A DNA stretch of 64,000 nt from Bacteroides mediterraneensis (GCF_025993685.1 NZ_DAJPEN010000001.1:930001-994000), one strand, 5' to 3'. Counted from the stretch's first letter, positions 55,807 through 64,000 are shown. The notes: generated from the letters alone by a model not told the origin. Numbers and translations are program-made.

Positions 55807-55814
55807 CAAAGATA
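55807..55814 (-). promoter_or_regulatory. -7 box of the lipoprotein gene
   Basis: TATCTTTG on the minus strand, 32 bp before the ATG; a TTTG lies 23 nt further upstream, slightly wide. Confidence 0.55.
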
Positions 55815-55914
55815 GGGGGAATATGTGAAATTCATGGCAAATGATGATGTACACAGGCTGTATTTAAATATCTGGAAACCAGTGTGTTGATAATTCACCT
55901 GATGTACATCGCCC

Positions 55915-57297
55915 TTAAAAGCCCGCAATGAACTCATCAAAACTGCTGTTTTCGATGCGCATTTTTTCTTTCAACCGCATTTTCCGGCGCGAGATACTTC
56001 CCTTGGCAATGTGGTAGATTTCGGACAGCAGTGAAAGCGGAAGATTCATTTTCACCAGGCAGCAGAAACGGAGTTCCTCTTCCGTGAGCTGGGGACAGTG
56101 TTCCTTCAGCCGGATGGTGAACCTGTCAAAGCAGGTATCCGTGTTTTGCTGGATGATATCCCATTCATCTTCCGTCAGGTGAAGCGCTCCCTGCGAGTTC
56201 TTTTTCCGCAGGAGCGAGGGAAGGGTAATGGCATTCAGTTGCCGGTAATATTCCACACTCTTGTGCAGCCGGTCGATTTCCTGTTGCTTCAGCCGTTCCT
56301 GCTCGTGAGCCAGTGCCACTTCCGCCTCTTTCCGTTTCAGACTCTCTTCCATCCGCAACCACTGGCTTTCCTTGAGTTCCTCGGTCAGCTTCTGCTTGTG
56401 CGTACGGATACGGTGGAGCAATAGTAACAGAACCAGAATCACAAGTCCCAGTGCCACCGCCATCCGGTAGAAAATCAGCTTGTGGTGAGCCGTTTCCATC
56501 TCTGCCTTGTTGGCTCGTTCACGTTGCAGCTTGTACTCCTGCATGTCCTGTATTTTTCCGATGACCATTTCCTTCCGTTCCGTGCTCAGCGAGTCGTGCG
56601 ACAGGATGTACTTCCGCATGTAGGCGTTTTCCCGTTCCCCATCTCGTAGGTTTCCATACATTTCAAACAGGCGGCGGTAGGCCTCCGTGCGCTGTTTCAA
56701 GGTCAGGCCCAGTAAAGAAGGCAAGATATAGTGTGTAGCCGAATCAGCTTTCAGAAGCGAGGCAAAGATGTATCCTTTTTGCGTATGCAAGACAGGAGTT
56801 TGTTCTTCCGACAGATTTTTGTGGATGGCCTCGTTGATATAATGAAAGGCACTGTCCGTCTGCTCCTGTTGCAGATAGATACGCGAAAGATACAGTTCGT
56901 TCTGCACGGTGGAAGCAGTCGTTCCGGAGGGCATGTAGGCAAGGGCTTTCCGGAAATAGGTTTTTGCGGTTTCGGGGTTTTTAGGCAAATAGAACAATGC
57001 CTTTTCCTGCCACAAATCGGCATACGAGGCAGAGTCGTTCAAGAACCGGGCCATTCTTTCCGCCTCTCCCAAAGTGCGTGCCTCTTCTACGGTATCTGCT
57101 TTGAAACGGCTGATGCGGATTTGTTCAACGTAAATTTTGAACTGTAACAGACTGTCAGTGTAAGGATTCGTTTCGGCTGTCTGTGGAGAGGGTGTTTCAT
57201 GCCGGGAGGGCGTACATGCGAAAAGTATGCACAAGGGTAGCATCCATGCTCCCCAAGAGCGGATAAGTAGGTTTATGTAATGTGAGAGAATAGACAT
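55915..57297 (-). CDS. Membrane-anchored TPR/HTH transcriptional regulator
   Basis: 460 residues. N-terminal hydrophobic segment with a lipobox-like FACT, TPR-like helices (about 55-270), one membrane helix (about 278-300), a charged coiled coil (about 305-365), and a C-terminal helix-turn-helix (LTEEELRFCCLVKMNLPLSL then IYHIAKGSISRRKMRL). This is the Bacteroidota one-component regulator type: sensing outside, DNA binding inside. -7 variant TATCTTCG at 57326-57333. Target unknown; the downstream lipoprotein is a candidate. Confidence 0.82.
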   Translation of the reverse strand: MSILSHYINLLIRSWGAWMLPLCILFACTPSRHETPSPQTAETNPYTDSLLQFKIYVEQIRISRFKADTVEEARTLGEAERMARFLNDSASYADLWQEKALFYLPKNPETAKTYFRKALAYMPSGTTASTVQNELYLSRIYLQQEQTDSAFHYINEAIHKNLSEEQTPVLHTQKGYIFASLLKADSATHYILPSLLGLTLKQRTEAYRRLFEMYGNLRDGERENAYMRKYILSHDSLSTERKEMVIGKIQDMQEYKLQRERANKAEMETAHHKLIFYRMAVALGLVILVLLLLLHRIRTHKQKLTEELKESQWLRMEESLKRKEAEVALAHEQERLKQQEIDRLHKSVEYYRQLNAITLPSLLRKKNSQGALHLTEDEWDIIQQNTDTCFDRFTIRLKEHCPQLTEEELRFCCLVKMNLPLSLLSEIYHIAKGSISRRKMRLKEKMRIENSSFDEFIAGF

Positions 57298-57401
57298 AGG
57301 TTAGTCAGGTTAGTTAGTTTGGGGGCGAAGATACTAAAAATCTTGCCGGAATGTATATTTTTTGAATAAAAAATGAGTTTTGGAATTTGGAAAATCTTTC
57401 A

Positions 57402-57433
57402 TTTGTTATTCTGGTGCTTATTCTTTAGCTTTG
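57402..57433 (+). promoter_or_regulatory. Promoter of the Cdd1/DUF3795 fusion gene
   Basis: -33 TTTG (57402-57405), 20-nt gap, -7 TAGCTTTG (57426-57433). Full consensus. It lies inside the frame that opens at 57373, which therefore is not translated from this promoter; the ATG at 57460 is. Confidence 0.8.
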
Positions 57434-57459
57434 CCGTAATAGGAAAAATACGAAAAGAA

Positions 57460-58545
57460 ATGGAACAAATGCAAAGCAGGCTCTCCAAATGGCAGGTAAT
57501 GGCTCTGTCCCGTGAGCTGCATGATGACGAGGAAGGCATCCGTAAGGTTTGTCATCTTATGCTTCATTCAGAAGAGGCACGGTCGGCTTCCAATGCGGCA
57601 TGGATACTCTCTCATTTGTCGGGAGAAGACAAAAGGCTCTATCTCTCTCCTTTTTATGATGAGATTACAGACCGGGTAATGGCGTCCAATTTGAAAATAC
57701 GCCGGGGGCTTGTGTTGTCTATTTTGCTGGATTTGGTGACTGATAGGTATTTCCGGACAGACTTGTTTGATTTTTGTCTTATCCATGCAGTCGATAAGAA
57801 GGAAGCAGACAGCAGTCGTTCGATGATGATAAAATTGGCTGCAAAGATGTGCCGTTTTGTTCCGGAACTGGCCAATGAACTGAAAGTCTGTCTGGATATG
57901 CTGGAATACGAAATGACACCAAGTATTGTGGCAGCCAAGAGAAATGCCTTGAAGATGGTGGTGGCATTGATGAAGCAAACGATGATAAGTCAGGAGAATT
58001 CTTCTTTACGAAAAATCCCCAACGTAGGTTCACAGACTGAGCAAGATTTGATGGCAATGGGATATACCTCTGTCGAATCGCTGAGAGGAAAGAAAGCGGA
58101 GGATTTATACGAGGAAGAATGTCGTTTGCGCGGGTGTACGATAGATTGTTGCCAGCTTTATCTGTATCGGGCTTTGGAATATTTTGTTAATACGGAAAAC
58201 CCTGATAGGGAGAGATGCAAATGGTGGTACTGGAAAGATGATTTCTTTTATCCTTCCTCGTGTGGGGCACGGTGTGTGGAGTGTCCGTTATTTCCGAAAG
58301 AATGTAAAGGATGTAGAAAGATAAAAGGCAAGGTGCACTGGCTTCAATACACGGGCGATACCGTATGCTCCATCTGGAAATGCTGCAAGGAAAAGAAGCG
58401 GGAAAACTGTGGAGGATGCCCGGATTTACCTTGTAGCCGTTTTATGAAAGATCCTTCCATTTCGGATGAGGAGAATGAAGCCAACTTGAAAAAGATGATG
58501 GCTAATCTTGCGAGTTATAAAAATAGTATGGATAACGATAAGTGA
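57460..58545 (+). CDS. HEAT-like + Cdd1 (HhH) + DUF3795 fusion protein
   Basis: 361 residues in three parts. About 1-190: paired amphipathic helices resembling HEAT repeats. About 190-270: helix-hairpin-helix 'pathogenicity locus' Cdd1 domain, shown by IPNVGSQTEQDLMAMGYTS, LYEEECRLRGC and KWWYWKD. About 275-345: Cys-rich DUF3795, CGARCVECPLFPKECKGC and CGGCPDLPCSRF, likely metal-binding. Functions of these domains are poorly known; HhH suggests nucleic-acid contact. An apparent N-terminal membrane helix upstream of 57460 is an artefact of reading through the promoter. The double GNAT gene follows after 12 bp. Confidence 0.8.
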   Translation: MEQMQSRLSKWQVMALSRELHDDEEGIRKVCHLMLHSEEARSASNAAWILSHLSGEDKRLYLSPFYDEITDRVMASNLKIRRGLVLSILLDLVTDRYFRTDLFDFCLIHAVDKKEADSSRSMMIKLAAKMCRFVPELANELKVCLDMLEYEMTPSIVAAKRNALKMVVALMKQTMISQENSSLRKIPNVGSQTEQDLMAMGYTSVESLRGKKAEDLYEEECRLRGCTIDCCQLYLYRALEYFVNTENPDRERCKWWYWKDDFFYPSSCGARCVECPLFPKECKGCRKIKGKVHWLQYTGDTVCSIWKCCKEKKRENCGGCPDLPCSRFMKDPSISDEENEANLKKMMANLASYKNSMDNDK

Positions 58546-58557
58546 ATCATTGAATCT

Positions 58558-59610
58558 ATGGACAGAACAGTGAACTATATGATTCGTCCTTTGTATCCAG
58601 AGGAAATCCATTTGCTGAGGGATTTTCTTTATGAAGCGATTTTTATTCCCGAAGGAGTTGAACCTCCGTCGAGGGATGTGGTGGATTTGCCCGAGTTGAG
58701 GCTGTATGTGGAGGATTTTGGCAAGAAAAAAGATGATTGTTGCTTGGTGGTCGAGCAGGATGGCAAGGTGGTTGGGGCAGTGTGGACACGTATCATGAAG
58801 GATTATGGTCATGTGGATGAGAATACCCCTTCGCTTTCCATTTCCTTATACAAAGCATATCGGAACAGAGGGATGGGCAGCCGGTTGATGAAGGAGATGC
58901 TGAATCTGCTTGAGAATAAAGGTTATCATCGTGTTTCTCTTTCCGTTCAAAAGGCTAATTACGCTGTCCGTATGTATCTAAAGCTTGGATTTGAGATTAT
59001 AAAAGAGACAGGGGAAGAGTTTATTATGGTGAAAGATCTATTTACTCGGATGCTGGGCACAGTCGGACAACATTCCAACATTGATCGGAATTTTACTTGT
59101 CAGTGTAGTTCCTGTAAAGCGATTAGATGGTTAAAACCGAGATACAAGATTCGTCCGCTTGTCGAAGAAGATATATCCGAAATGCAGCAATTGTTTCGTT
59201 CTACCGTACTCAATGTGAATTTGAGAGATTATACGAATGAAGAGGTTATGGACTGGGCATCTTGTGGTGATGATGTAGCACATTGGAAAGATCTTTTGTC
59301 GCAAAATTACTATATCGGAGCATTTGATGAACGAGACAGAATGGCGGGATTCTCTTCTATGAATAAGAAAGGGTATTTGCATTCTATGTTTGTGCATAAA
59401 GACATGCTGGGAAAAGGAGTTGCTACTCAGTTGCTTGAAGAAGTGGAAAAGATGGCCGTTGCGTATGGAGTCACTGAAATAACATCGGAAGTAAGTCTGA
59501 CCGCTCGACCGTTTTTTGAACGAAAGGGGTATAAGGTGGTTAAATCTCAGAAGTACAGAGCCAATAAATTGAAGCTGACGAATTTTGTGATGCGCAAGTG
59601 CATTCTCTGA
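58558..59610 (+). CDS. Double GNAT-domain acetyltransferase
   Basis: 350 residues with two GNAT domains joined by a Cys-containing linker. First (about 8-160): acetyl-CoA loop YRNRGMGSRLMKEML and C-terminal NYAVRMYLKLGFE. Linker (about 175-200): CQCSSCKAIRW. Second (about 200-347): LGKGVATQLLEEVE and ARPFFERKGYKVV. Both loops keep the R/KGxG/A pattern, so both may be active. Substrate unknown. Codirectional with the Cdd1/DUF3795 gene 12 bp upstream, probably one transcript. Confidence 0.85.
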   Translation: MDRTVNYMIRPLYPEEIHLLRDFLYEAIFIPEGVEPPSRDVVDLPELRLYVEDFGKKKDDCCLVVEQDGKVVGAVWTRIMKDYGHVDENTPSLSISLYKAYRNRGMGSRLMKEMLNLLENKGYHRVSLSVQKANYAVRMYLKLGFEIIKETGEEFIMVKDLFTRMLGTVGQHSNIDRNFTCQCSSCKAIRWLKPRYKIRPLVEEDISEMQQLFRSTVLNVNLRDYTNEEVMDWASCGDDVAHWKDLLSQNYYIGAFDERDRMAGFSSMNKKGYLHSMFVHKDMLGKGVATQLLEEVEKMAVAYGVTEITSEVSLTARPFFERKGYKVVKSQKYRANKLKLTNFVMRKCIL

Positions 59611-59689
59611 TGTCCATATTTTTTCTTCTTGTGTGGATTTGAAAACGCACTGGCACCAATGAGAAAGTATGCCTGAATTTTTTATGTCT

Positions 59690-59775
59690 CTCACGCGGGA
59701 AACGTATGTTTCTGCTTCCGGAACCGTATGTTTCCCGTGTGAGAAACGTACGGTTTCGGGCAGAGAAACATAGAA
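59690..59775 (+). repeat. Palindromic intergenic repeat patch
   Basis: Arms 59690-59708 and 59725-59743 form a 19-bp stem on the plus strand with three G-U pairs. A second small palindrome GAAACGTACGGTTTC follows at 59743-59757. The core AAACGTATGTTT recurs in near-palindromic variants. No T run. Lies between a plus-strand gene end and a minus-strand gene end, so no promoter role is expected. Confidence 0.8.
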
Positions 59776-59811
59776 AATGATTCGTCAGATGATAAAATCT
59801 GTAGGGACGTT

Positions 59812-59849
59812 AAAAAAACAGAGGCCACAACCTCCACGGTCGCGGCCTC
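59812..59849 (-). terminator. glnA (type III) terminator
   Basis: On the minus strand GAGGCC...GGCCTC (59844-59849 with 59821-59826) plus inner ACC/GGT pairs, then seven T. Confidence 0.85.
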
Positions 59850-59898
59850 TTTCTCAAACAACCAATAAGAAATAAGAGATAATCCTTTAGGGTGTGGA

Positions 59899-62088
59899 TT
59901 ATCTGATGAACAGCAGTTCTCTATATTTAGGAAGTGTCCACATCTGGTCGTCGACAATCAGTTCAAGCTTGTCGATGTGGTAACGAATCTGTTCCAGCAT
60001 CGGAGTAATCTTGTCATGATATTCAACGGCTTTCGCACGTTCGTCAGTGATCTTGTTAGCCACTTTGCGTGCCTCTACCATTGTGTCTACGTGTTCCTTG
60101 ATGTAAGAAGTGTGTTCAGCAATCTTACGGATGATAGCCAGGTTCTCGGCAGACAGCTTTTCTGCTTCTTCTGCAGGGAAAATCTGTTTCATCTTGTAGA
60201 CATTGTCAATCAGCTTGCTCTGATATTCAATGGCTACCGGAACGATGTGGTTCATTACCAGGTCGCCCAAAACGCGGGCTTCAATCTGGATTTTCTTCGT
60301 ATAAGTTTCCCATTTCACTTCGTTGCGGGCTTCCAGTTCCTTGCGTGTCATGACGCCTGCTGATTCGAACATGCGTACACTGTCTTCTGTCAGGTACTGG
60401 TCGAAGATGACCGGGCAGCTGGTTTCGCAGTCCAGACCACGGCGGGCAGCTTCTGCTTTCCATTCATCGCTGTAACCGTTGCCGTCGAAGCGGATAGGCT
60501 TGCTCAGTTTGATGTATTTGCGGACTACCTGAATGATGGCAGAAATCTTCGGTTCGCCTTTTTCAATCAGTTCGTCTACTTCTTTCTTGAATTCTGTGAG
60601 CTGTTCAGCTACGGCTGTGTTCAGGGCGATCATTGCGCTGGCGCAGTTGGCTTCTGAGCCTACGGCACGGAACTCAAAACGGTTACCTGTGAAGGCGAAT
60701 GGAGAAGTACGGTTACGGTCGGTGTTGTCAATCAACAGTTCCGGAATCTGCGGAATGTCGAGTTTCATACCGTGTTTGCCGCCCAAAGAAATCAATTCGT
60801 CGGTTGCACTTTCTTCCATGTGGTCGAGCACTTTGCTCAGCTGGCTTCCCAGGAATGAAGAGATGATGGCGGGAGGTGCTTCGTTGGCTCCCAGACGGTG
60901 TGCGTTGGTGGCACTCATGATAGAGGCTTTCAGCAGTCCGTTGTGTTTGTACACTGCCATCAGGGTATTGACGATAAATGTGATGAAGCGCAGGTTCTCT
61001 TCCGGAGTCTTGCCCGGAGCCATCAGTAGGGTACCGGTATCTGTACCGAGTGACCAGTTGTTGTGCTTACCGGAACCGTTGACACCTTTGAACGGTTTTT
61101 CGTGCAACAGTACGCGGAATCCGTGTGTACGTGCCACTTTACGCATCAGTGACATGATCAGCATGTTATGGTCTACGGCCAGGTTGCATTCTTCGAAGAT
61201 AGGAGCCAATTCGAACTGGTTCGGAGCTACCTCATTGTGGCGTGTCTTTACCGGAATACCCAGTTCAAGAGCCTGGATTTCGAGGTCTTTCATGAAGGCT
61301 GCCACACGGGTAGGGATGGCACCGAAATAATGGTCTTCCAGCTGCTGGTTCTTAGATGCTTCGTGCCCCATCAGCGTACGTCCTGTCAGCAACAGGTCCG
61401 GACGTGCGGCATACAAGCCTTCGTCTACCAGGAAGTATTCCTGTTCCCATCCCAGGTAAGCCATTACTTTCTTTACATTCGGATCGAAATAGTGGCATAC
61501 ATCTACGGCAGCTTTGTTGACTGCGCGGAGGGCTTTCAGCAACGGAGCTTTGTAGTCGAGTGATTCACCGGTATAGGCGATGAAGATAGTCGGGATACAC
61601 AAGGTGTCGTCTACTACGAATACAGGTGAGGAAGGATCCCATGCGCTGTAACCACGGGCTTCGAATGTGTTACGGATACCTCCGTTCGGGAAAGAAGAAG
61701 CATCCGGTTCCTGCTGCACGAGCAGTTTTCCGGAGAATTCTTCCATCATGCCACCCTTTCCGTCGTGTTCTACAAATGCGTCGTGCTTCTCAGCAGTGCC
61801 TTCCGTCAGCGGCTGGAACCAGTGAGTATAGTGGGTGGCACCCAGTTCGCTGGCCCATTTTTTCATCCCTTCGGCCACTGCATCGGCAATCTGGCGGTCA
61901 AGAGCCGCTCCGTTGTCCATGGCGTCGATGAGCCGTGCAAATACCGTAGAAGGAAGGTATTTGAACATTTTTTCTCTGTTGAATACGTATTTGCCAAAGT
62001 ATTCTCCCGGTCTTTCCTTGGGAGCGGGCACTTCCAGCGGTTTTGCCTGGAAGGCCTTTTCTACTACTCTGAATCTTAATGTTGACAT
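59899..62088 (-). CDS. glnA: Glutamine synthetase type III
   Basis: 729 residues, matching the GSIII class (also called GlnN) of Bacteroides; about 250 residues longer than type I. GSIII-specific N-terminal region with FGKYVFNREKM, then MAYLGWEQEYFL (metal Glu), KTRHNEVAPNQFELAP, GSGKHNNWSLGTDTG and NRTSPFAFTGNRFEFRAVGS. It condenses ammonium and glutamate to glutamine in the cytoplasm. Last gene of glnK-amtB-glnA; 57 bp after amtB. Confidence 0.96.
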   Translation of the reverse strand: MSTLRFRVVEKAFQAKPLEVPAPKERPGEYFGKYVFNREKMFKYLPSTVFARLIDAMDNGAALDRQIADAVAEGMKKWASELGATHYTHWFQPLTEGTAEKHDAFVEHDGKGGMMEEFSGKLLVQQEPDASSFPNGGIRNTFEARGYSAWDPSSPVFVVDDTLCIPTIFIAYTGESLDYKAPLLKALRAVNKAAVDVCHYFDPNVKKVMAYLGWEQEYFLVDEGLYAARPDLLLTGRTLMGHEASKNQQLEDHYFGAIPTRVAAFMKDLEIQALELGIPVKTRHNEVAPNQFELAPIFEECNLAVDHNMLIMSLMRKVARTHGFRVLLHEKPFKGVNGSGKHNNWSLGTDTGTLLMAPGKTPEENLRFITFIVNTLMAVYKHNGLLKASIMSATNAHRLGANEAPPAIISSFLGSQLSKVLDHMEESATDELISLGGKHGMKLDIPQIPELLIDNTDRNRTSPFAFTGNRFEFRAVGSEANCASAMIALNTAVAEQLTEFKKEVDELIEKGEPKISAIIQVVRKYIKLSKPIRFDGNGYSDEWKAEAARRGLDCETSCPVIFDQYLTEDSVRMFESAGVMTRKELEARNEVKWETYTKKIQIEARVLGDLVMNHIVPVAIEYQSKLIDNVYKMKQIFPAEEAEKLSAENLAIIRKIAEHTSYIKEHVDTMVEARKVANKITDERAKAVEYHDKITPMLEQIRYHIDKLELIVDDQMWTLPKYRELLFIR

Positions 62089-62145
62089 GTTACTGTAAAT
62101 TTTTATTGGTTATTTATTAGTTAGTAGTGAATGTTCAATTTTAAT

Positions 62146-63534
62146 TTAATGGTTGTAGGCTGATTCTCCATGTTCGTAGATATCCAGTCCTTCTTCTTCG
62201 ATTCTGGCCGGAACACGCAAGCCGTGAACTTTGTCGAGAACCTTGAAGATGATGTATCCCATCAGGGCAGCCCAGCCGCCTACGATGATGACACCGAAAA
62301 TCTGTGCACCGAGGAATCCGAAGCCGCCTCCGTAGAATGTACCTCCTTCTACGGCGAACAGACCCGTCAGGATGGTTCCAAGGCTACCGCACACGCCGTG
62401 TACAGATGAGGCACCTACCGGATCGTCAATCTTCAGACGGTGTTCGATGAATTCTACTGAGAAAATCATGACGGTTCCGCAGATAGCTCCGATGATGGCA
62501 GCACCCGCAGGAGATACCATGTCGCATCCGGCTGTGACGCCGACCAGTCCGGCAAGGATACCGTTGAGGGTCAGTGAGAGGGAAGGTTTGCCATATTTAA
62601 CCCAGCTTACCAGCAAGGCCATCATACCACCGGTACAAGCTGCCAGGTTGGTGGTAAGGAATACGTGTGAAATGGCTGTCTGGTCGCCAGAAGTGGCAGC
62701 GGCAAGCTGTGAGCCCGGGTTGAAACCGAACCAGCCGAACCAGAGGATGAATACGCCCAGGCAGGCGAGGGTCAGGTTGTGTCCGGGGATAGCTTTTGAC
62801 TTTCCGTCTTTGCCGTATTTTCCCAAGCGGGGACCGAGGATGGCCGCGCCGACCAATGCAATCCATCCACCTACAGAGTGTACCACTGTAGAACCGGCAA
62901 AGTCATGGAAGGTGTAGCCGAAGAAAGACATCATGAATGAACTCGGGTCAGCATTGGTGAGCCATCCTCCTCCCCAGGTCCAGTGGCCGGACACAGGATA
63001 AATCAGGACACTGATGGCTATGGTGTAGACCAGATACATGGAGAACTTGGTACGTTCGGCCATGGCACCTGATACGATAGTGGCGGAAGTGGCACAGAAA
63101 ACGGTCTGGAAAATCAGGAATCCTTCAATCGGAAGACCGTTCTGGATGATGCGGTCCATGGCATCCAAATCGAAGATATGTGGGGTGCCGAATACATCTC
63201 CTACGCCGAACATCAGTCCGAATCCGATGAACCAGAACAAGATGGAACCTACCATGAAGTCGACCAGGTTTTTCATCAGGATGTTAGCGGTGTTTTTGCT
63301 GCGGGTGAATCCGGCTTCTACCAAGGCGAATCCCGGCTGCATGAAGAATACCAGCATGGCTGCCAGCAACATCCATACGGTATTGATACCGGTGGACAAT
63401 TCTGAAATTTTGTCGACTGTGCCTGCTTCTTCAGGAGAAGTCTGTGCGGCTGCAATTAATGGAAAAAGAAGTAAGAAAAGGGGTATGAGGGTCTTGCGGT
63501 ATGCGCCATGCACACCTTCTTTAAACAGTTTCAT
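62146..63534 (-). CDS. amtB: Ammonium transporter
   Basis: 462 residues: signal peptide (LIAAAQ) then 11 membrane helices. Amt signature segments are clear: FVEAGFTRSKNTANIL-type helix at start (here ALVEAGFTRSKN), DFAGSTVVHSVGGW with the first pore His, and VHGVCGSLGTILTGLF with the second. Start at 63534: the frame to 63693 overlaps glnK and has no family sequence. Gap of 49 bp from glnK. The neighbouring PII protein should gate it. Confidence 0.95.
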   Translation of the reverse strand: MKLFKEGVHGAYRKTLIPLFLLLFPLIAAAQTSPEEAGTVDKISELSTGINTVWMLLAAMLVFFMQPGFALVEAGFTRSKNTANILMKNLVDFMVGSILFWFIGFGLMFGVGDVFGTPHIFDLDAMDRIIQNGLPIEGFLIFQTVFCATSATIVSGAMAERTKFSMYLVYTIAISVLIYPVSGHWTWGGGWLTNADPSSFMMSFFGYTFHDFAGSTVVHSVGGWIALVGAAILGPRLGKYGKDGKSKAIPGHNLTLACLGVFILWFGWFGFNPGSQLAAATSGDQTAISHVFLTTNLAACTGGMMALLVSWVKYGKPSLSLTLNGILAGLVGVTAGCDMVSPAGAAIIGAICGTVMIFSVEFIEHRLKIDDPVGASSVHGVCGSLGTILTGLFAVEGGTFYGGGFGFLGAQIFGVIIVGGWAALMGYIIFKVLDKVHGLRVPARIEEEGLDIYEHGESAYNH

Positions 63535-63583
63535 AATCTTTACCTTTTTAATTAATACCTGTGTTGATAATCTCCCGTCGGGC

Positions 63584-63940
63584 TTATTTTTCCTGCTCGG
63601 CATTGTAGAGTGAAATGTCTCCACGTTCACCGGTACGGATGCGGATGGAGTCTTCCACGGGGATGATGAAAATACGGCCGTCGCCGATTTCACCGGTGTA
63701 GGCCGATTTCAGGATGGCCTGTACGGTTTTTTCCACATTCTTCTCGCGCACCACAATGGAAATCAGGATACGCTCAATGGAACTGGTGTCATACACTACC
63801 CCACGATAGATACGTCCTTCACGGGTCTTTCCGATACCTCTTACTTCATAGTAGGAGAACCATTCGATGTCGGCGGCCAGCAGTGCCTCCTTCACTTCTT
63901 CGAACTTGGTTCTACGGATGATTGCTTCAATTTTCTTCAT
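63584..63940 (-). CDS. glnK: Nitrogen regulatory PII protein (GlnK-type)
   Basis: 118 residues. N-terminal KKIEAIIR, T-loop region EVRGIGKTREGRIYRGVVYD, and the nucleotide-binding TGEIGDGRIFIIPVED and IRTGERG segments. The T-loop tyrosine (VVY) is kept, but the loop has TREGRIYRG instead of the common QKGHTELYRG. It senses 2-oxoglutarate/ATP/ADP and blocks AmtB. First gene of the operon; promoter not visible in the remaining 60 bp of the window. Confidence 0.94.
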   Translation of the reverse strand: MKKIEAIIRRTKFEEVKEALLAADIEWFSYYEVRGIGKTREGRIYRGVVYDTSSIERILISIVVREKNVEKTVQAILKSAYTGEIGDGRIFIIPVEDSIRIRTGERGDISLYNAEQEK

Positions 63941-64000
63941 AATGACGTTGTATTTGTATTTTGTATTGTTTTGTTATCCTGTATAATCTTTTGCCTTAAT

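Overview
The window is chromosomal DNA of a Bacteroidales bacterium, most likely Bacteroides or Phocaeicola. This rests on many upstream regions carrying the Bacteroidota -7 box TAnnTTTG, several with TTTG about 18-20 nt further upstream. It also rests on lineage-typical proteins: type III glutamine synthetase, long PurF-like protein, DUF5723 outer-membrane protein, TPR sensor kinases and GH123. Most of the window is core metabolism. I see no prophage, CRISPR array, tRNA or rRNA. One intact IS1182-family element is present.

Layout. 1-4.7 kb: end of a GH123/DUF4091 glycosidase, an OmpH-like lipoprotein with a small membrane protein, pepD and a secreted endo/exonuclease/phosphatase-family protein. 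4.7-6.5 kb: IS1182-family element between two convergent genes. 6.5-10.5 kb (minus): lemA, TPM protein, aroC, M20 dipeptidase. 10.6-14.6 kb: lepA, an ECF sigma factor and ilvA, each with its own signals. 14.7-20.5 kb: rseC-like gene plus rnfBCDGEA, an ion-pumping ferredoxin:NAD oxidoreductase operon. 20.6-23.9 kb: galE, then a fluoride riboswitch in front of a CLC-F fluoride/proton antiporter, a short tandem-repeat patch and a small GNAT protein. 23.9-32.6 kb (minus): CPA1 antiporter downstream of a menaquinone operon (thioesterase-menF-menD-menB-menC-menE).

32.7-37.8 kb: a TPR histidine kinase with its LytTR regulator, a DUF5723 outer-membrane protein and a YfcE-type phosphodiesterase. 37.9-42.7 kb (minus): pyruvate:ferredoxin oxidoreductase preceded by an AAA/DUF4143-type ATPase. 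42.9-54.8 kb: a PurF-like amidotransferase divergent from gltB-gltD-asnB-dapF-dapL. 55-59.6 kb: a lipoprotein, a membrane-anchored TPR/HTH regulator, a HEAT-like/Cdd1/DUF3795 fusion protein and a double GNAT protein. 59.9-63.9 kb (minus): glnK-amtB-type III glnA.

The parts fit an anaerobe. Pyruvate:ferredoxin oxidoreductase makes reduced ferredoxin, Rnf turns it into an ion gradient, and menaquinone serves fumarate respiration. The last 20 kb is nitrogen assimilation: ammonium uptake and sensing, glutamine synthetase, GOGAT, asparagine synthetase and lysine/peptidoglycan diaminopimelate synthesis. The most notable sequence-level finds are the fluoride riboswitch/CLC-F pair, a promoter inside a terminator loop in front of the CPA1 antiporter, inward-acting hairpins at the IS ends, two palindromic intergenic repeat patches, and the fusion-protein pair at 57.5-59.6 kb.
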